NCBI GenBank assembly: GCA_022708025.1
Contig: JAKIZM010000013.1
Span: 1-58,494 of the forward strand
Source: Bacteroidota bacterium
GTDB lineage: Bacteria > Bacteroidota > Ignavibacteria > Ignavibacteriales > Ignavibacteriaceae
Length of the DNA: 58,494 bases
Direction of reading: 5' to 3'
Shown here in pieces: positions 48,445-58,372 of the stretch; the stretch's first letter is position 1, and each line of letters opens with the position of its first letter. The notes under the pieces are model-generated. The model was not told the DNA's origin. It worked only from the letters and a program-made list of their open reading frames with translations, and ran no database searches. The translations under genes and the position numbers were made by a program.

Positions 48445-49656
48445 TTACTTTTTTCTTGTTGTGCTGATATTTGGTAGAAAAGCTGTAAGTAAACCGATCA
48501 AAGGAAGAAAAGAGCAGAGGTGAAAAACAAAATAAATATCGGTATGATCAATCAGATTGCCGATCAATGCTGAGCCTAATCCACCCATTCCGAAAGCAAA
48601 ACCAAAAAACAAACCGGCAACTAATCCAAGTTTACCGGGAATAAGTTCCTGGGCATAAACTAGAATTGCAGAAAAAGCTGAAGCAAGAATTACTCCGATT
48701 GGTATTATTAAAACTGAAGTCCAGAACAAATTAGCATAAGGTAATGCAATTGCAAATGGCGCTGTGCCCAAAATAGAAACCCAGATAACATATTTTCTTC
48801 CGATCTTATCTCCAATCGGTCCGCCCAATAATGTTCCAACTGCTATTGAAAATAAGAAAATGAAAAGATAAACCTGAGATGTTTGAACAGATACATTAAA
48901 TTTTTCTATCAGATAAAAAGTAAAATAACTTGTCAGGCTTGCCATATAAAAATATTTGGAAAAAATAAGCACAAGTAAAATAATCACAGCAATTATCACT
49001 TTTCGTTTCGGCAGTTTGTTGTCAAACGATTCCCAAGTTTTACTTTTAGAAAGATGAACTCTCAATAAATAATTTTTATACCACTTCCCTACTCTTCTTA
49101 AAACAGTGATAGCAATTAAAGCAACCAAAGTAAACCATAAAATACTTCTCTGACCATAAGGCACAATAATCCCGGCAGCAAGCAAAGGTCCGAAAGAACT
49201 TCCTGCATTTCCGCCAACCTGAAAAACAGATTGTGCTAATCCTCTTCTTCCGCCGGAAGCAGCATTTGCCATTCGCGATGATTCAGGATGAAAGATTGAA
49301 GAGCCTGTTCCGATTAATGCAACAGATATCAGTATAAAATAAAAGTGATTTGCAAACGATAGGAATGCTAATCCCGTTAGTGTAAAAGTCATACCGATTG
49401 CTAATGAATATGGTTGTGGTTTTTTATCTGTATATAATCCAACCAAAGGCTGAAACAATGAAGCAGCAAACTGAAAAGTTAGTGTAATCAATCCGATTTG
49501 AGAAAATGTAAGATCATAATTGCTTTTTATAATCGGATAGATTGAAGGAATTAAAGACTGCAAAGTGTCGTTTAATAAATGAGAGAAGCTTAACGCAAAC
49601 AAAACCGGAAATACAGTTGCCTTATCTTTATTAAATTCTGAAAAGTGTTTAGTCAT
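48445..49656 (-). CDS. MFS exporter, fosmidomycin-resistance (Fsr) type
   Basis: About 403 residues from the ATG at 49656; a TTG eight codons upstream is an alternative, and neither has a strong Shine-Dalgarno. Twelve helices and MFS loops such as GLYTDKKPQPYSLAIG and GPIGDKIGRKYVIW are present. The stretch FALSFSHLLNDTLQSLIPSI and GTGSSIFHPESSRMA match the Fsr branch. Substrates in this organism are unknown. It lies after the decarboxylase gene with a 281-bp gap, so is probably transcribed separately. Confidence 0.87.
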   Translation of the reverse strand: MTKHFSEFNKDKATVFPVLFALSFSHLLNDTLQSLIPSIYPIIKSNYDLTFSQIGLITLTFQFAASLFQPLVGLYTDKKPQPYSLAIGMTFTLTGLAFLSFANHFYFILISVALIGTGSSIFHPESSRMANAASGGRRGLAQSVFQVGGNAGSSFGPLLAAGIIVPYGQRSILWFTLVALIAITVLRRVGKWYKNYLLRVHLSKSKTWESFDNKLPKRKVIIAVIILLVLIFSKYFYMASLTSYFTFYLIEKFNVSVQTSQVYLFIFLFSIAVGTLLGGPIGDKIGRKYVIWVSILGTAPFAIALPYANLFWTSVLIIPIGVILASAFSAILVYAQELIPGKLGLVAGLFFGFAFGMGGLGSALIGNLIDHTDIYFVFHLCSFLPLIGLLTAFLPNISTTRKK

Positions 49657-49937
49657 AAAGTGAAAAATTTTTACCGGCAAAAATAATAAATAGTAAGACT
49701 CATTATCAGATTAAGTAAAAAAAATTTATCAAGTTATGTTAGTTTGTTTGAAGGCTTGTATTGTATAAAATATTGTGAAAGCGTGAGTGTTTTTATTTTA
49801 TTAAAAAAGCAATCGTATAATCTTAAACAATTTCAAATAATGAAATCTTGGAGTTGATGTAGAAAGGACTTAATACTAAAAAATCTTCTTAAAAGGGTTT
49901 GTTTAATAATATAGTTTTTATGAACAAATACTTTTTC

Positions 49938-51371
49938 TCATCTGCTCATTACTTTCTCCAAACATCGTTCTATCATCTTCACTGCTTTATCAATTGTTTC
50001 CTTTTTCGTTCTGAAAACCAAAATTGCAATTCTGATAACAAACTGTCCGTTGATAACAGATGAACTTAAAAATACATCACCATCTGCATGAATTTCTTTC
50101 ATAAGCTGTTTGTTTTTTTCATTTGAATCAAATTTAAATGGATACCAAAAATAACTTACAGAAAGATCGGGTTCCGGCCCAACCTTAAAACCAAGTTCGC
50201 TTAATTTATTTCTAAAATATTTAACCAATAATAATTTCTCTTCAAGACAAGCGACAAATGGTTCAACACCGTGAATTTGCAAAGGCAGCCAAACACGCAA
50301 TCCTCTAAAATGTTTTGTAAGTTCGGGTGAAAGATTAGCCGGACTTTTTATCATTTCTTCAGTTACTGCATCCTGCATATAGTTGGCAGTGTAATAATTA
50401 GAATGTAAAACGGAATTTTTATCTTTTATTAGAACCGCTCCAACTCCATAAGGAATGAACATCCCTTTATGCGGATCTATAATAAGTGAATCAGCATTTT
50501 CAATTCCTTTAAATAAATCTTTCTTCGAAGTTAAAATAAAAAATCCGCCATAAGCAGCATCAACATGAAACCACATTTTATATTGTTTAGCAATTTCAGA
50601 TATTTCATTCAACGGATCAACTGCACCGGTATCTGTAGTTCCGGCTGTTCCAACAACAAGAAATGGATTCAATCCGGAAGATATGTCTTTCTCAATCGTC
50701 TTAATTAACGAGTTTGTTTTTAATCTGTGGTTTTCATCTAATTCAACATACCTTATAATGATATCTTCAAGACCAATAATCCGCAAGACTTTTTGAACTG
50801 AATGATGAACTTGCTCAGTTAAATAAACCACACTTTTTTGAATTAATTCATTTTTAATTTTGTGTTTATCTCTTGCTGCTGTAAAAGCAATTAAAGCAGA
50901 TACTGAACCTACTGAAGTAAGATTACCAACTGAACTTTCAGGAAAAGAAAAAACTTTCTTCAACCAATTAATTACTTCTTTTTCAATGTCGGCAGCACCG
51001 GGAGATGCATAATAAACACTTGCATAAGGATTGGTAACCGCTGCAATAAAATCAGCAAGTGCCGCAGTAAATATTCCGCCGCTTGGAATATAGCCCAAAT
51101 GTTTACCGGAAGCAGCATTGATTCCAGTTTCCGCAACCTCAGCCTGATAAACATTCAGAAGTTCTTCAAGCGATCTTTTTTTATTTTTTATAACCAGTGA
51201 GCCGGGTTTTCTTTCACTAAATACTTTTAAGTCATCAAGTCCTGATAAAAATTTATTTGCATAATCTGAAACTGTTTTTATCATTCTTAACCGATCAGAT
51301 TCAGCAACTTCGAGCTCATTACTGATAAAGCTCAATTCATTTAATTGTTTGATTATTTCTTCTGAGTTCAT
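49938..51371 (-). CDS. Group II PLP-dependent amino acid decarboxylase
   Basis: A 477-residue enzyme of aromatic-L-amino-acid/tyrosine decarboxylase type. The PLP lysine is K302 in DSLIIDPHKGMF, the ring-stacking histidine is about H190 in TEQVHHSVQK, and the PLP-binding aspartate is in WFHVDAAYGGFF. The N-terminal helical part and SGGIFTAALADFIAAVTNPY fit the family. It removes CO2 from an amino acid, giving an amine. The neighbouring MFS exporter could export the product, but that is a guess. Confidence 0.9.
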   Translation of the reverse strand: MNSEEIIKQLNELSFISNELEVAESDRLRMIKTVSDYANKFLSGLDDLKVFSERKPGSLVIKNKKRSLEELLNVYQAEVAETGINAASGKHLGYIPSGGIFTAALADFIAAVTNPYASVYYASPGAADIEKEVINWLKKVFSFPESSVGNLTSVGSVSALIAFTAARDKHKIKNELIQKSVVYLTEQVHHSVQKVLRIIGLEDIIIRYVELDENHRLKTNSLIKTIEKDISSGLNPFLVVGTAGTTDTGAVDPLNEISEIAKQYKMWFHVDAAYGGFFILTSKKDLFKGIENADSLIIDPHKGMFIPYGVGAVLIKDKNSVLHSNYYTANYMQDAVTEEMIKSPANLSPELTKHFRGLRVWLPLQIHGVEPFVACLEEKLLLVKYFRNKLSELGFKVGPEPDLSVSYFWYPFKFDSNEKNKQLMKEIHADGDVFLSSSVINGQFVIRIAILVFRTKKETIDKAVKMIERCLEKVMSR

Positions 51372-51549
51372 TCTAATTATTCATTTAATAATTGATTAAA
51401 AATTGCAAGAATATTAACAGGTTAAAATTACAAAGACTGGAATTAATTTTTATGATTCTGATATAATTATGATTTTTCAGTGAAAGCAATTATGTTAATT
51501 GCAATAACTCAAAAGATGAAATAACAGCATCTGATTCTTTGCTTTATTA

Positions 51550-52191
51550 TCAATAAAAATCATATCCCAAACTAAGATTTAGTGTTGGCTGCCACCAATC
51601 CCAATAATTTGAATAATAAAAACCGGAAAGTTCAAGAAAAATATCAGAGAATACAGTTGCTTTTATTCCCAAACCCAATGAGTGTGCTAAGTGTTCTTCA
51701 ACAGGCGGGTTATTTATGTATGCAGTTTCTTTATTTGTCAGATCATTAAAATAAGTTTCTTTTACTTCTCCGATATCTTCCAAGACAAATCCCAATCCTG
51801 AAAAGATAAATAATCTGAAATTATTATAAGTAAACGGAAAATATTTAGCTTCGACTGAAACTCTGATTATTCTCGAATCTTTTCCTGAAGCTGATATAAA
51901 ATGAATTTCAGGAGTAGCCCACATATTTGATAAGTATTTATCAAACTTATAAGCAGAGCGGTTTACGGATGCAGATAATAAAAAGTCAGGTGAAAAATAA
52001 TAACCGACACTAATTCCAAACGAATAGCCATAATACCACGATGCAGCGGTTCCGTCAGGCGGAACTTCCTCAGAGACAACATCTTTGGGATTGTAACCAA
52101 CTGATGCACTTACAGATATTTGTGAGTAAGTTGAAATAGAAAGAAGTAACAGCCAGATAATCAGATATTTTATATATAAACAAGATCTCAT
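51550..52191 (-). CDS. Outer membrane beta-barrel protein
   Basis: A 213-residue protein with a signal peptide (about 1-24, ending ISTYSQ) and alternating hydrophobic strands typical of a small eight-strand barrel: ISVSASVGYNP, YSFGISVGYYF, LRLFIFSGLGFV-like segments and the end LNLSLGYDFY, with an aromatic C-terminus. No functional residues can be named. It stands alone between the decarboxylase (178-bp gap) and the P-type ATPase (154-bp gap). Confidence 0.78.
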   Translation of the reverse strand: MRSCLYIKYLIIWLLLLSISTYSQISVSASVGYNPKDVVSEEVPPDGTAASWYYGYSFGISVGYYFSPDFLLSASVNRSAYKFDKYLSNMWATPEIHFISASGKDSRIIRVSVEAKYFPFTYNNFRLFIFSGLGFVLEDIGEVKETYFNDLTNKETAYINNPPVEEHLAHSLGLGIKATVFSDIFLELSGFYYSNYWDWWQPTLNLSLGYDFY

Positions 52192-52345
52192 ATCAGTCTC
52201 CCTGAACTTCAGATTAAAATTAAAAATTAAACTGTATTCTCGATTAGCAATTTAACTCACAGTTTCAACCTTGGCTTAACGAAATAAAATATTTTTACAT
52301 AATCATTTCAACGCTTATTACACCGAAAATTTTCTTAGTGACAAA

Positions 52346-54865
52346 TCAACTATTTTTATAAAATATTTTCTTTGCAAGCTCTGCACTTAAAATATATCCG
52401 ATGATAATTACTCCAATCAATAAAAGAAATATCGGTGGAAGCGGTGTAAACCCAAACAGTTCAATCAATGGTGAAACAGGAATAAAAATTGTAAATAAAA
52501 TTATTGCCAAAGTTGTCAGCACAAGATACTTACCGGGTTTGCTTTTAAAGAAAGGTTTTCTTGTCCGAACAACCAATACAATAAGAACAGCAGAAATAAC
52601 TGATTCCAGAAACCAGCCGGTTCTGAATTGTATTTTATTTGCATTCAATAACAGCAGCAAAACACCAAAAGTTAAATAATCAAACACAGAACTTATCACA
52701 CCAAAAATCATCATAAACCTTCTTATAAATTTTATATCCCATCTCCTTGGTTTTTCAATCCAATCAGAATCTACATTGTCTGTTGCAATTGTCATTTCCG
52801 GTAAATCGGTTAACAGATTTATCAACAAAATTTGTTTTGGCAGAAAAGGAAGAAAAGGAAGAAACAAAGAAGCACCGGCAACACTGAACATATTTCCGAA
52901 GTTTGCACTTGTTGCCATAAAAACATATTTGATAGTGTTTGCAAAAGTTGTGCGCCCTTCCAAGATTCCGCTTAACAGAACATTTAAATCTGTTTCAAGC
53001 AAAACAATATCAGCAGCTTCCTTTGCTACATCAACAGCGCTGTCAACCGAAATACCAACATCTGCGGCGTGCAATGCTGAAGCATCGTTTATTCCATCGC
53101 CCATATAACCAACAACATTGCCGGCTTTCTTTAATGCGAGTATTATTCTTTCTTTTTGATTCGGTTCAACTTCTGCAAAGATGTTTATCTTATTTACATT
53201 GCGATATAATGCTTCATCACTTAACTGACGGATTTCTGTTCCGGTAATAATTTTTGTGTCCTTCAATCCGATTTGTTTGCTGATGCTTTCAGCTACTAAT
53301 TTATTATCGCCAGTAATTATCTTAAGAGAAACTCCGGTTTTGTTCAATTCGGAAATCGTTTCAATAATATTTTTCTTAGGCGGATCGTAAAGCAAAATGA
53401 AACCGAGAAATGTCATTTCTTTTTCAGAATCTTTTTTGATGATGGAATTATCAGGCATTTTTTTGTAAGCAATTCCCAAAACCCTGTATCCATTTCCGCT
53501 CATTTCTGAATAGTAATTATTTATCTTATCTATGCTGCTTTCTATCTCTTCAACTTTTCCATTTCCCTTCTCAATAAAATCACATATATCAATTACATTT
53601 TTTAATGCGCCTTTTGTTATGATGATATTTTCATTTTTATCTGCAACAAGAATGCTGAGTCTTTTTCTTAAAAAATCATAAGGTATCTCATCTAACTTTT
53701 TATAACTATTAAGATCATTTTTTTTGTAATTGATTATTGCTTCATCAATCGGATTTACAAATCCGGTTTGATAACTTGCATTAAGCTGGGCATACAGCAT
53801 TACCTTTTCACTTGTGTTGCTTTCTGAATCTGTAAAAGAATGGATTTTTACTTTGCCTTCAGTTAATGTTCCGGTTTTATCAGAACATAAAACATTCATA
53901 CTGCCGAAGTTTTCTATTGAGTTGAGTTTTTTTACAATCACTTTTTTCTCAGCCATTCGTTTTGCACCGTGAGAAAGATTTATGCTTATGATTGCTGGAA
54001 GAAGCTGAGGCGTTAGACCGACCGCTATTGCAAGTGAAAAAAGAAATGAATCAACTACAGGTTTTTGTAGATAAACATTAAGTGCAAATATCAGAAAGAT
54101 CATAACAAGAGTAACTTCCATCAACAGAAAACCAAACTTTCTTATACCGTGTTCAAACTCAGTTTCAGCAGGTCTTAATTTTAAACGCTCTGATACTTTA
54201 CCAAACTCAGTATTGATTCCTGTTTTAACAACTACGGCTTTACCGTTCCCGCTAACAACATGAGTTCCCATAAAAAGAGTATTTGTGCGCTGACTTAATG
54301 CAGTATCTTTACTCAAAGCTGAAACACTTTTTTCAACAGGAAAAGTTTCGCCTGTTAAAGTTGATTCATCTATAAAAAGATCTTTGGAAGAAATGATAAG
54401 CGAATCACCGGGAACAACAGAGCCTGCAGAAAGAATTACAATATCACCGGGAACAATTTCTTCAACGGGAATTTCTTTTTCCTGTCCATCGCGCATTACC
54501 TTGCTTTGTATCTGAACAATTTCCAGAAGCTTCTGGACAGCATTTGTAGCTCCTTTTTCCTGCCAGAATCCGAGTATTCCGCTTATAAAAATTATTGTAA
54601 GAATAATAATTGCATCGGCAGTATCGCCAAGAAATATTGAAAGTATTGCTGCAAAAATTAAAATGATAATTACCGGACTTTTAAATTGTGCGATAAGAAG
54701 TGTAACTGCATCAGTTTTTTTCTTTGGCTTTAATCTGTTTAAGCCATACAGTTCTGTTCTTTTCTCTGCTTCAGAATTAGTAATACCGTTTGCAGTAGTT
54801 TCAAGTTCTTTAAATACTTCTTCCGGTGTAATACTCCAGAAAGCTGAAAGTTTATCGTTTTTCAT
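52346..54865 (-). CDS. mgtA: Magnesium-transporting P-type ATPase (MgtA type)
   Basis: An 839-residue ion pump. A cation-ATPase N-domain starts at residue 10, the A-domain loop is LTGETFPVEKS (170-180), and the phosphorylated aspartate is D329 in CSDKTGTLTEG. The P3B-type membrane motif is AVGLTPQLLP (281-290), and MGDGINDASALHAADVGISV and DVAKEAADIVLLE follow. Ten membrane helices are expected. MgtA-type pumps import Mg2+ under limitation. I see no obvious Mg2+-sensing leader in the 370-bp upstream gap. Confidence 0.92.
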   Translation of the reverse strand: MKNDKLSAFWSITPEEVFKELETTANGITNSEAEKRTELYGLNRLKPKKKTDAVTLLIAQFKSPVIIILIFAAILSIFLGDTADAIIILTIIFISGILGFWQEKGATNAVQKLLEIVQIQSKVMRDGQEKEIPVEEIVPGDIVILSAGSVVPGDSLIISSKDLFIDESTLTGETFPVEKSVSALSKDTALSQRTNTLFMGTHVVSGNGKAVVVKTGINTEFGKVSERLKLRPAETEFEHGIRKFGFLLMEVTLVMIFLIFALNVYLQKPVVDSFLFSLAIAVGLTPQLLPAIISINLSHGAKRMAEKKVIVKKLNSIENFGSMNVLCSDKTGTLTEGKVKIHSFTDSESNTSEKVMLYAQLNASYQTGFVNPIDEAIINYKKNDLNSYKKLDEIPYDFLRKRLSILVADKNENIIITKGALKNVIDICDFIEKGNGKVEEIESSIDKINNYYSEMSGNGYRVLGIAYKKMPDNSIIKKDSEKEMTFLGFILLYDPPKKNIIETISELNKTGVSLKIITGDNKLVAESISKQIGLKDTKIITGTEIRQLSDEALYRNVNKINIFAEVEPNQKERIILALKKAGNVVGYMGDGINDASALHAADVGISVDSAVDVAKEAADIVLLETDLNVLLSGILEGRTTFANTIKYVFMATSANFGNMFSVAGASLFLPFLPFLPKQILLINLLTDLPEMTIATDNVDSDWIEKPRRWDIKFIRRFMMIFGVISSVFDYLTFGVLLLLLNANKIQFRTGWFLESVISAVLIVLVVRTRKPFFKSKPGKYLVLTTLAIILFTIFIPVSPLIELFGFTPLPPIFLLLIGVIIIGYILSAELAKKIFYKNS

Positions 54866-55238
54866 TTGACTACCAATTATATTATTAAACTTAAAAAAGA
54901 GAGAGTATTTATATTCAGATAAAAAACTTTATCATTTGACTTTGTATAATCTAAAAATCAAACTCATTATATAAAAAGGGTTTGATGCTTTTATTTTTAT
55001 AGTGATAGCTTTTGTTTAATGCTGTTTATTGGTTTTTACAAAAAGACAGAAGTTCGAAAAGGGCTGAGTAAGTATTATTTAAATAAGAAATTATTATATG
55101 GTAGGAATTATTGATTAAAAATTTAGAATTAACAAAAAAAATGTCTTTTGGGGGTAGAGCCTTTGAGTTGAATTGTTGGGTGCAAATATTTTCCTGCTTA
55201 CTATTTTTTTTACTTAGTAAAGATGTTATGAAACACTT
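54866..55238. other. Junction region between mgtA and the restriction-modification island
   Basis: A 373-bp AT-rich gap carrying the left 25-base direct repeat (54913-54937) and the mgtA leader. A rightward frame at 55111-55305 is not supported by a start signal or composition. No hairpin terminator was recognised. Confidence 0.6.
54913..54937 (+). repeat. Left 25-base direct repeat flanking the island
   Basis: The word starting ATTCAGATAAAAAACTTTAT is repeated exactly over 25 bases at 58348-58372. The two copies bracket the restriction-modification genes and the lipoprotein gene. Confidence 0.88.
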
Positions 55239-56135
55239 TTACTTAAATATTTCCTTAAAAATATTATCCAGTTTTTTATCAATATCATTATTGAATTGGG
55301 TATAAGGTATTCCAAGTTTTTGTAGAATTTTAGAAAACCTTTTATACCCCTCGGTGCTTCTTAATTCAATCCATTCACAATTTAATTTTGTTGCTTGCTG
55401 CTTATTTAAATCAGAAAGTTTATCTGCAACAAATATGCTGCTCTCTCTAGCAAAAATAGCATCAGCACTTTCCGGATTTCCCTTTCCCATAAGTTTAACT
55501 TCGCAACGATAAAAATTACTATCATTGATTAAGTAGAAATCTACTTCTCTCATAGACTCAGGAACACGAGATTGGTCATAATATTTGGCGGGAACATCAA
55601 ATATTTTACATAGAGTTGTCATTAAATATTTTTCTGCACGTTTACCAGCAGTGCTCCAAAGCCCTCCACGTAATTCTGCTCTTTTTACTGCAAGTGTGTT
55701 TATAATAATTAAACTCTCACTTACATTTAAATCTACACTAACTCCTCTGAATTTTATTGTAAGTGTTAAATCTAAATCGTGTTCGGTCTCAGTTAGTTCT
55801 TTCACGGCATTGTAAAGAGTGTCATAATGCTCGTTAGAGGCTTCAATAACAATTTCTCTCTTTGCAGTATTATACATATTTGTAATGGTTTTCTTATTCA
55901 ATCCGGAGTTTATTGCTATTTCATTTGATGAAAGATTTGGATTTAAGAATTCTTTTTTATACCAGTCAACAGTTATATTCTCATTTTTTAGTTTTGCATC
56001 AACAATTCTTTTAAAGAAGTCAATTGCATATTGAAGAAATTCAGCGTTAATAAGGGTTACAATTTAGATGCGATAATCTTTCCCTTTAATGAGCTTGCGA
56101 ATTACATTTTTAATTACTTGGTCTGTAAGTGTCAT
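55239..56135 (-). pseudogene. CfrBI-like restriction endonuclease gene with a nonsense codon
   Basis: The natural start is the ATG at 56135, which overlaps the methyltransferase stop by 4 nt (ATGA). From there the frame reads MTLTDQVIKN to KGKDYRI, hits TAA at codon 24 (56064-56066), then continues open through IVTLINAEFLQ to the end: 298 residues if the stop were sense. A GAA-to-TAA change would explain it. The C-terminal half has a PD-(D/E)xK-like site: REVDFYL and CEVKLMG (D199, E212, K214 in full-length numbering). Similarity to CfrBI-type type II enzymes is recalled from memory. The remaining open frame from a TTG at 55901 would lack 78 N-terminal residues. Confidence 0.8.
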
Positions 56136-57511
56136 CTATTTTTTGATTGAATAAATTGTTCTAAAGTAAAAAAACTTGTTTCTTTTTCTTTGAATAAACT
56201 TTTGTGATGAGCTTTTTGTTTCATATAATTGAAATACTTCTCATCCTTTTCTGTTAAGAAGAAATATCGATGTAAACTTTTTGCAGTTTTTCCAACCGTT
56301 CCACTTCCAGCAAATGGGTCAAAAATTAAATCGTCTTTGTATGAATAATATTTAATTACTCTTTTACATAATTCAACAGGAAAAACCGCTGAATGTATCT
56401 TGTCAAATGTTGGGTCTATTTTCCAAACATTCGTTGTTTCATATCCATCTGCAACTTTACTTTCTTTTACAGTTGCACTATCATATTGTCGGATATTCCA
56501 ATCTAGTAATTTTTCAGTTTTTTTACGATAAACCATTATGTATTCCGTTACTGCATTTGGTTTATAACCAAGTGGTTTCCTATGCTGTAGAAATCCAGCA
56601 TTACGATTTTTCACACTTGCTTCTGGCTTTAGCCAGATTATATCATCTATAAATTCCCATCCCATTTCAATAAGGAAAGGATGTATATCAAACGGAATAG
56701 GATATCTTTTACTTGAGTGAGCTCGGCTTACACGTGGAATTATTATTGGAGAAGTATTAAGAATAAAGAACCGCCCTTCTTTAGTGATTCTATGGACTTC
56801 TTTGAAAACCTCATCTAAAAAAAGTAAATAATCTCTGTAACTTGGATAAATAGAATAATCACGAGCATTATAGTAAGGAGGCGAAGTAAAAGTTAAATGA
56901 ACACTTTCATCAGGAACATTTTTTAGAATTTCTCTAACATCTCCATTAACAATTACATTTTTTAAATAATCATGAGAGTCAGGATGTGGTTGTTCGTTTT
57001 TTGATTTGCCTTCGGAAAAAAACTCTTTATAGATTACACTTTTAACCATTTCATTTGGATGTTCAATCAATGGCTTTAATATATCTTGAACATTTTTATC
57101 TTCGCGAAAAACTAAAAGTCCTCTAATTGCCTGACAAACAACTTTAGGGTCTTCGTCCTGCAGTAATTCATACAAATACTTTTTGGATTTTGGATTTCGC
57201 ATTCTGCCTAAAGAAGAAACGGCTTCGCGTCTTACAGTTGTGTCAGGATCTTTTTTTGCAACTTCACATAATGCTGATAAATAAGTTTCATCACTAAGTT
57301 TACCAATATTCTTTACTGCCCAAAATCTTATCAGGCTACTTTTGTTATGCAAAAAATTTAAGAGCCATCTTCCATCAAAATCTTTTGGTAAATAGCCAAG
57401 GTTTTCAAGAAAATATAAAATTTTATTATTCTCCCTTATATCGTTTACAAAATGGAGAATTGCACCATTACCTTTACTTTTTAATTCCTTTATATATTCT
57501 TTTGAAATCAT
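56132..57511 (-). CDS. N4-cytosine DNA methyltransferase with N-terminal HEAT repeats
   Basis: A 459-residue protein. Residues about 45-165 form HEAT-like helix pairs (LIRFWAVKNIGKLSDE, TTVRREAVSSLGRM, DPKVVCQAIRGLLVF). The methyltransferase domain follows: TSPPYYNARDY (209-219) is the catalytic SPPY motif of N4-cytosine enzymes, and DPFAGSG (398-404) binds S-adenosylmethionine. SPPY before FAGSG marks the beta class. It resembles M.CfrBI-like enzymes. With the linked endonuclease gene broken it may now be a solitary methyltransferase. The HEAT part could bind DNA or a partner protein. Confidence 0.88.
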   Translation of the reverse strand: MISKEYIKELKSKGNGAILHFVNDIRENNKILYFLENLGYLPKDFDGRWLLNFLHNKSSLIRFWAVKNIGKLSDETYLSALCEVAKKDPDTTVRREAVSSLGRMRNPKSKKYLYELLQDEDPKVVCQAIRGLLVFREDKNVQDILKPLIEHPNEMVKSVIYKEFFSEGKSKNEQPHPDSHDYLKNVIVNGDVREILKNVPDESVHLTFTSPPYYNARDYSIYPSYRDYLLFLDEVFKEVHRITKEGRFFILNTSPIIIPRVSRAHSSKRYPIPFDIHPFLIEMGWEFIDDIIWLKPEASVKNRNAGFLQHRKPLGYKPNAVTEYIMVYRKKTEKLLDWNIRQYDSATVKESKVADGYETTNVWKIDPTFDKIHSAVFPVELCKRVIKYYSYKDDLIFDPFAGSGTVGKTAKSLHRYFFLTEKDEKYFNYMKQKAHHKSLFKEKETSFFTLEQFIQSKNR

Positions 57512-57587
57512 TTGCTCAAATTTTACTTTTGACTCAAATTTACTAAAATTATTAGAAAATGTCGGTAGGCATTTTTATTATGTAAAA

Positions 57588-57694
57588 CTGCATAACAATC
57601 TGTCTGATCACTCGCCAAAGACAACAATAATGGATTAACAATTAAAACATTTTACCTGTTTCTGGCGGGTTTTCAGCTTGCACAATTTGTTATA
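57588..57694 (-). other. attC-like imperfect inverted repeat
   Basis: On the minus strand, TTTATAACAAATTGTGCAAG begins at 57694 and ATTGTTATGCAG ends near 57588. The outer boxes ATAACAA and TTGTTAT are complementary, and inner CCGCCA and TGGCGA are too. This box order, about 105-nt length, and the overlap of the lipoprotein stop codon TAA with the outer box are as in integron attC sites. The spacers between boxes are longer than usual (14-19 nt), and no integrase or second attC was found. Confidence 0.35.
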
Positions 57695-58298
57695 AACCAT
57701 TTTGTATAATGTATTCTTTTTTTTCTTTAATAAAATTAATAAAGCTTTCTTTTGAAATTAAACAATAATAAGTAGATGAACTTACATCACAAACAATTCC
57801 CAGAATGAATCCTGCTCCGAATAAACCAACAAAACTTTCCCAATTTGGTTGAGGTGGATTTGGCGGTAAATATCCCAATAAACCAATTGAAGAAGTAAGA
57901 GCACCTACTATTGCTGAGTTTCTTAATAAGCTTGAAGTTCTGTCTTCATAAAATACTTCTACTTGGTTAATCTTATTTATTGCGAATAAAATAATCTTTC
58001 CATCAGAAATACAAGCTATTGAATCACTGGTTAATCTAATTGAATCACAAGTTACTTCATCACTATTCAGAACATTTAAAATTACCTTTTTTGCTTCTTG
58101 GTTAATTAACTCATTAAATGTTTCTCTTGTAATTACATTTTGAAGAAATTTATCGGATAAAGAATCAGCTATTAAATCTTTGACTAGTTCTTCTTTTGTT
58201 GAATCATAAATTACTAAACTACATTCTTGCATACCACAACCAGAAATCATTGTTAGTGCTAAAATTATTATGATTAGAATACTCGATTTGTTTTTCAT
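57690..58298 (-). CDS. Hypothetical lipoprotein
   Basis: A 202-residue protein with a lipoprotein signal peptide: MKNKSSILIIIILALTMISG then C21. The middle part has short charged segments and possible beta strands (KVILNVLNSDEVTCDSIRLT). A hydrophobic glycine-rich stretch (about 130-175: SSIGLLGYLPPNPPQPNWES, GLFGAGFILGIVC) may be one or two membrane helices. I do not recognise the family. It is the first gene in from the right-hand direct repeat, and its stop codon lies in the attC-like repeat. Confidence 0.7.
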   Translation of the reverse strand: MKNKSSILIIIILALTMISGCGMQECSLVIYDSTKEELVKDLIADSLSDKFLQNVITRETFNELINQEAKKVILNVLNSDEVTCDSIRLTSDSIACISDGKIILFAINKINQVEVFYEDRTSSLLRNSAIVGALTSSIGLLGYLPPNPPQPNWESFVGLFGAGFILGIVCDVSSSTYYCLISKESFINFIKEKKEYIIQNGL

Positions 58299-58347
58299 TT
58301 AATCACTTATCAAAGTATTATTTTTTTGATAAAGAAATTTAATTTCC

Positions 58348-58372
58348 ATTCAGATAAAAAACTTTATCATTT
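58348..58372 (+). repeat. Right 25-base direct repeat flanking the island
   Basis: An exact copy of 54913-54937, in the same orientation, about 3.4 kb away and just upstream of the lipoprotein gene start (58298). Confidence 0.88.

Noticed and set aside
54866..55238. Mg2+-sensing riboswitch upstream of mgtA
   Set aside because: The region is AT-rich with no recognisable multi-stem leader or terminator near the gene start.
55239..55901. Independent 220-aa gene starting at TTG 55901
   Set aside because: The open frame continues upstream to an ATG overlapping the methyltransferase stop, broken only by one TAA, so this is the tail of a longer gene.
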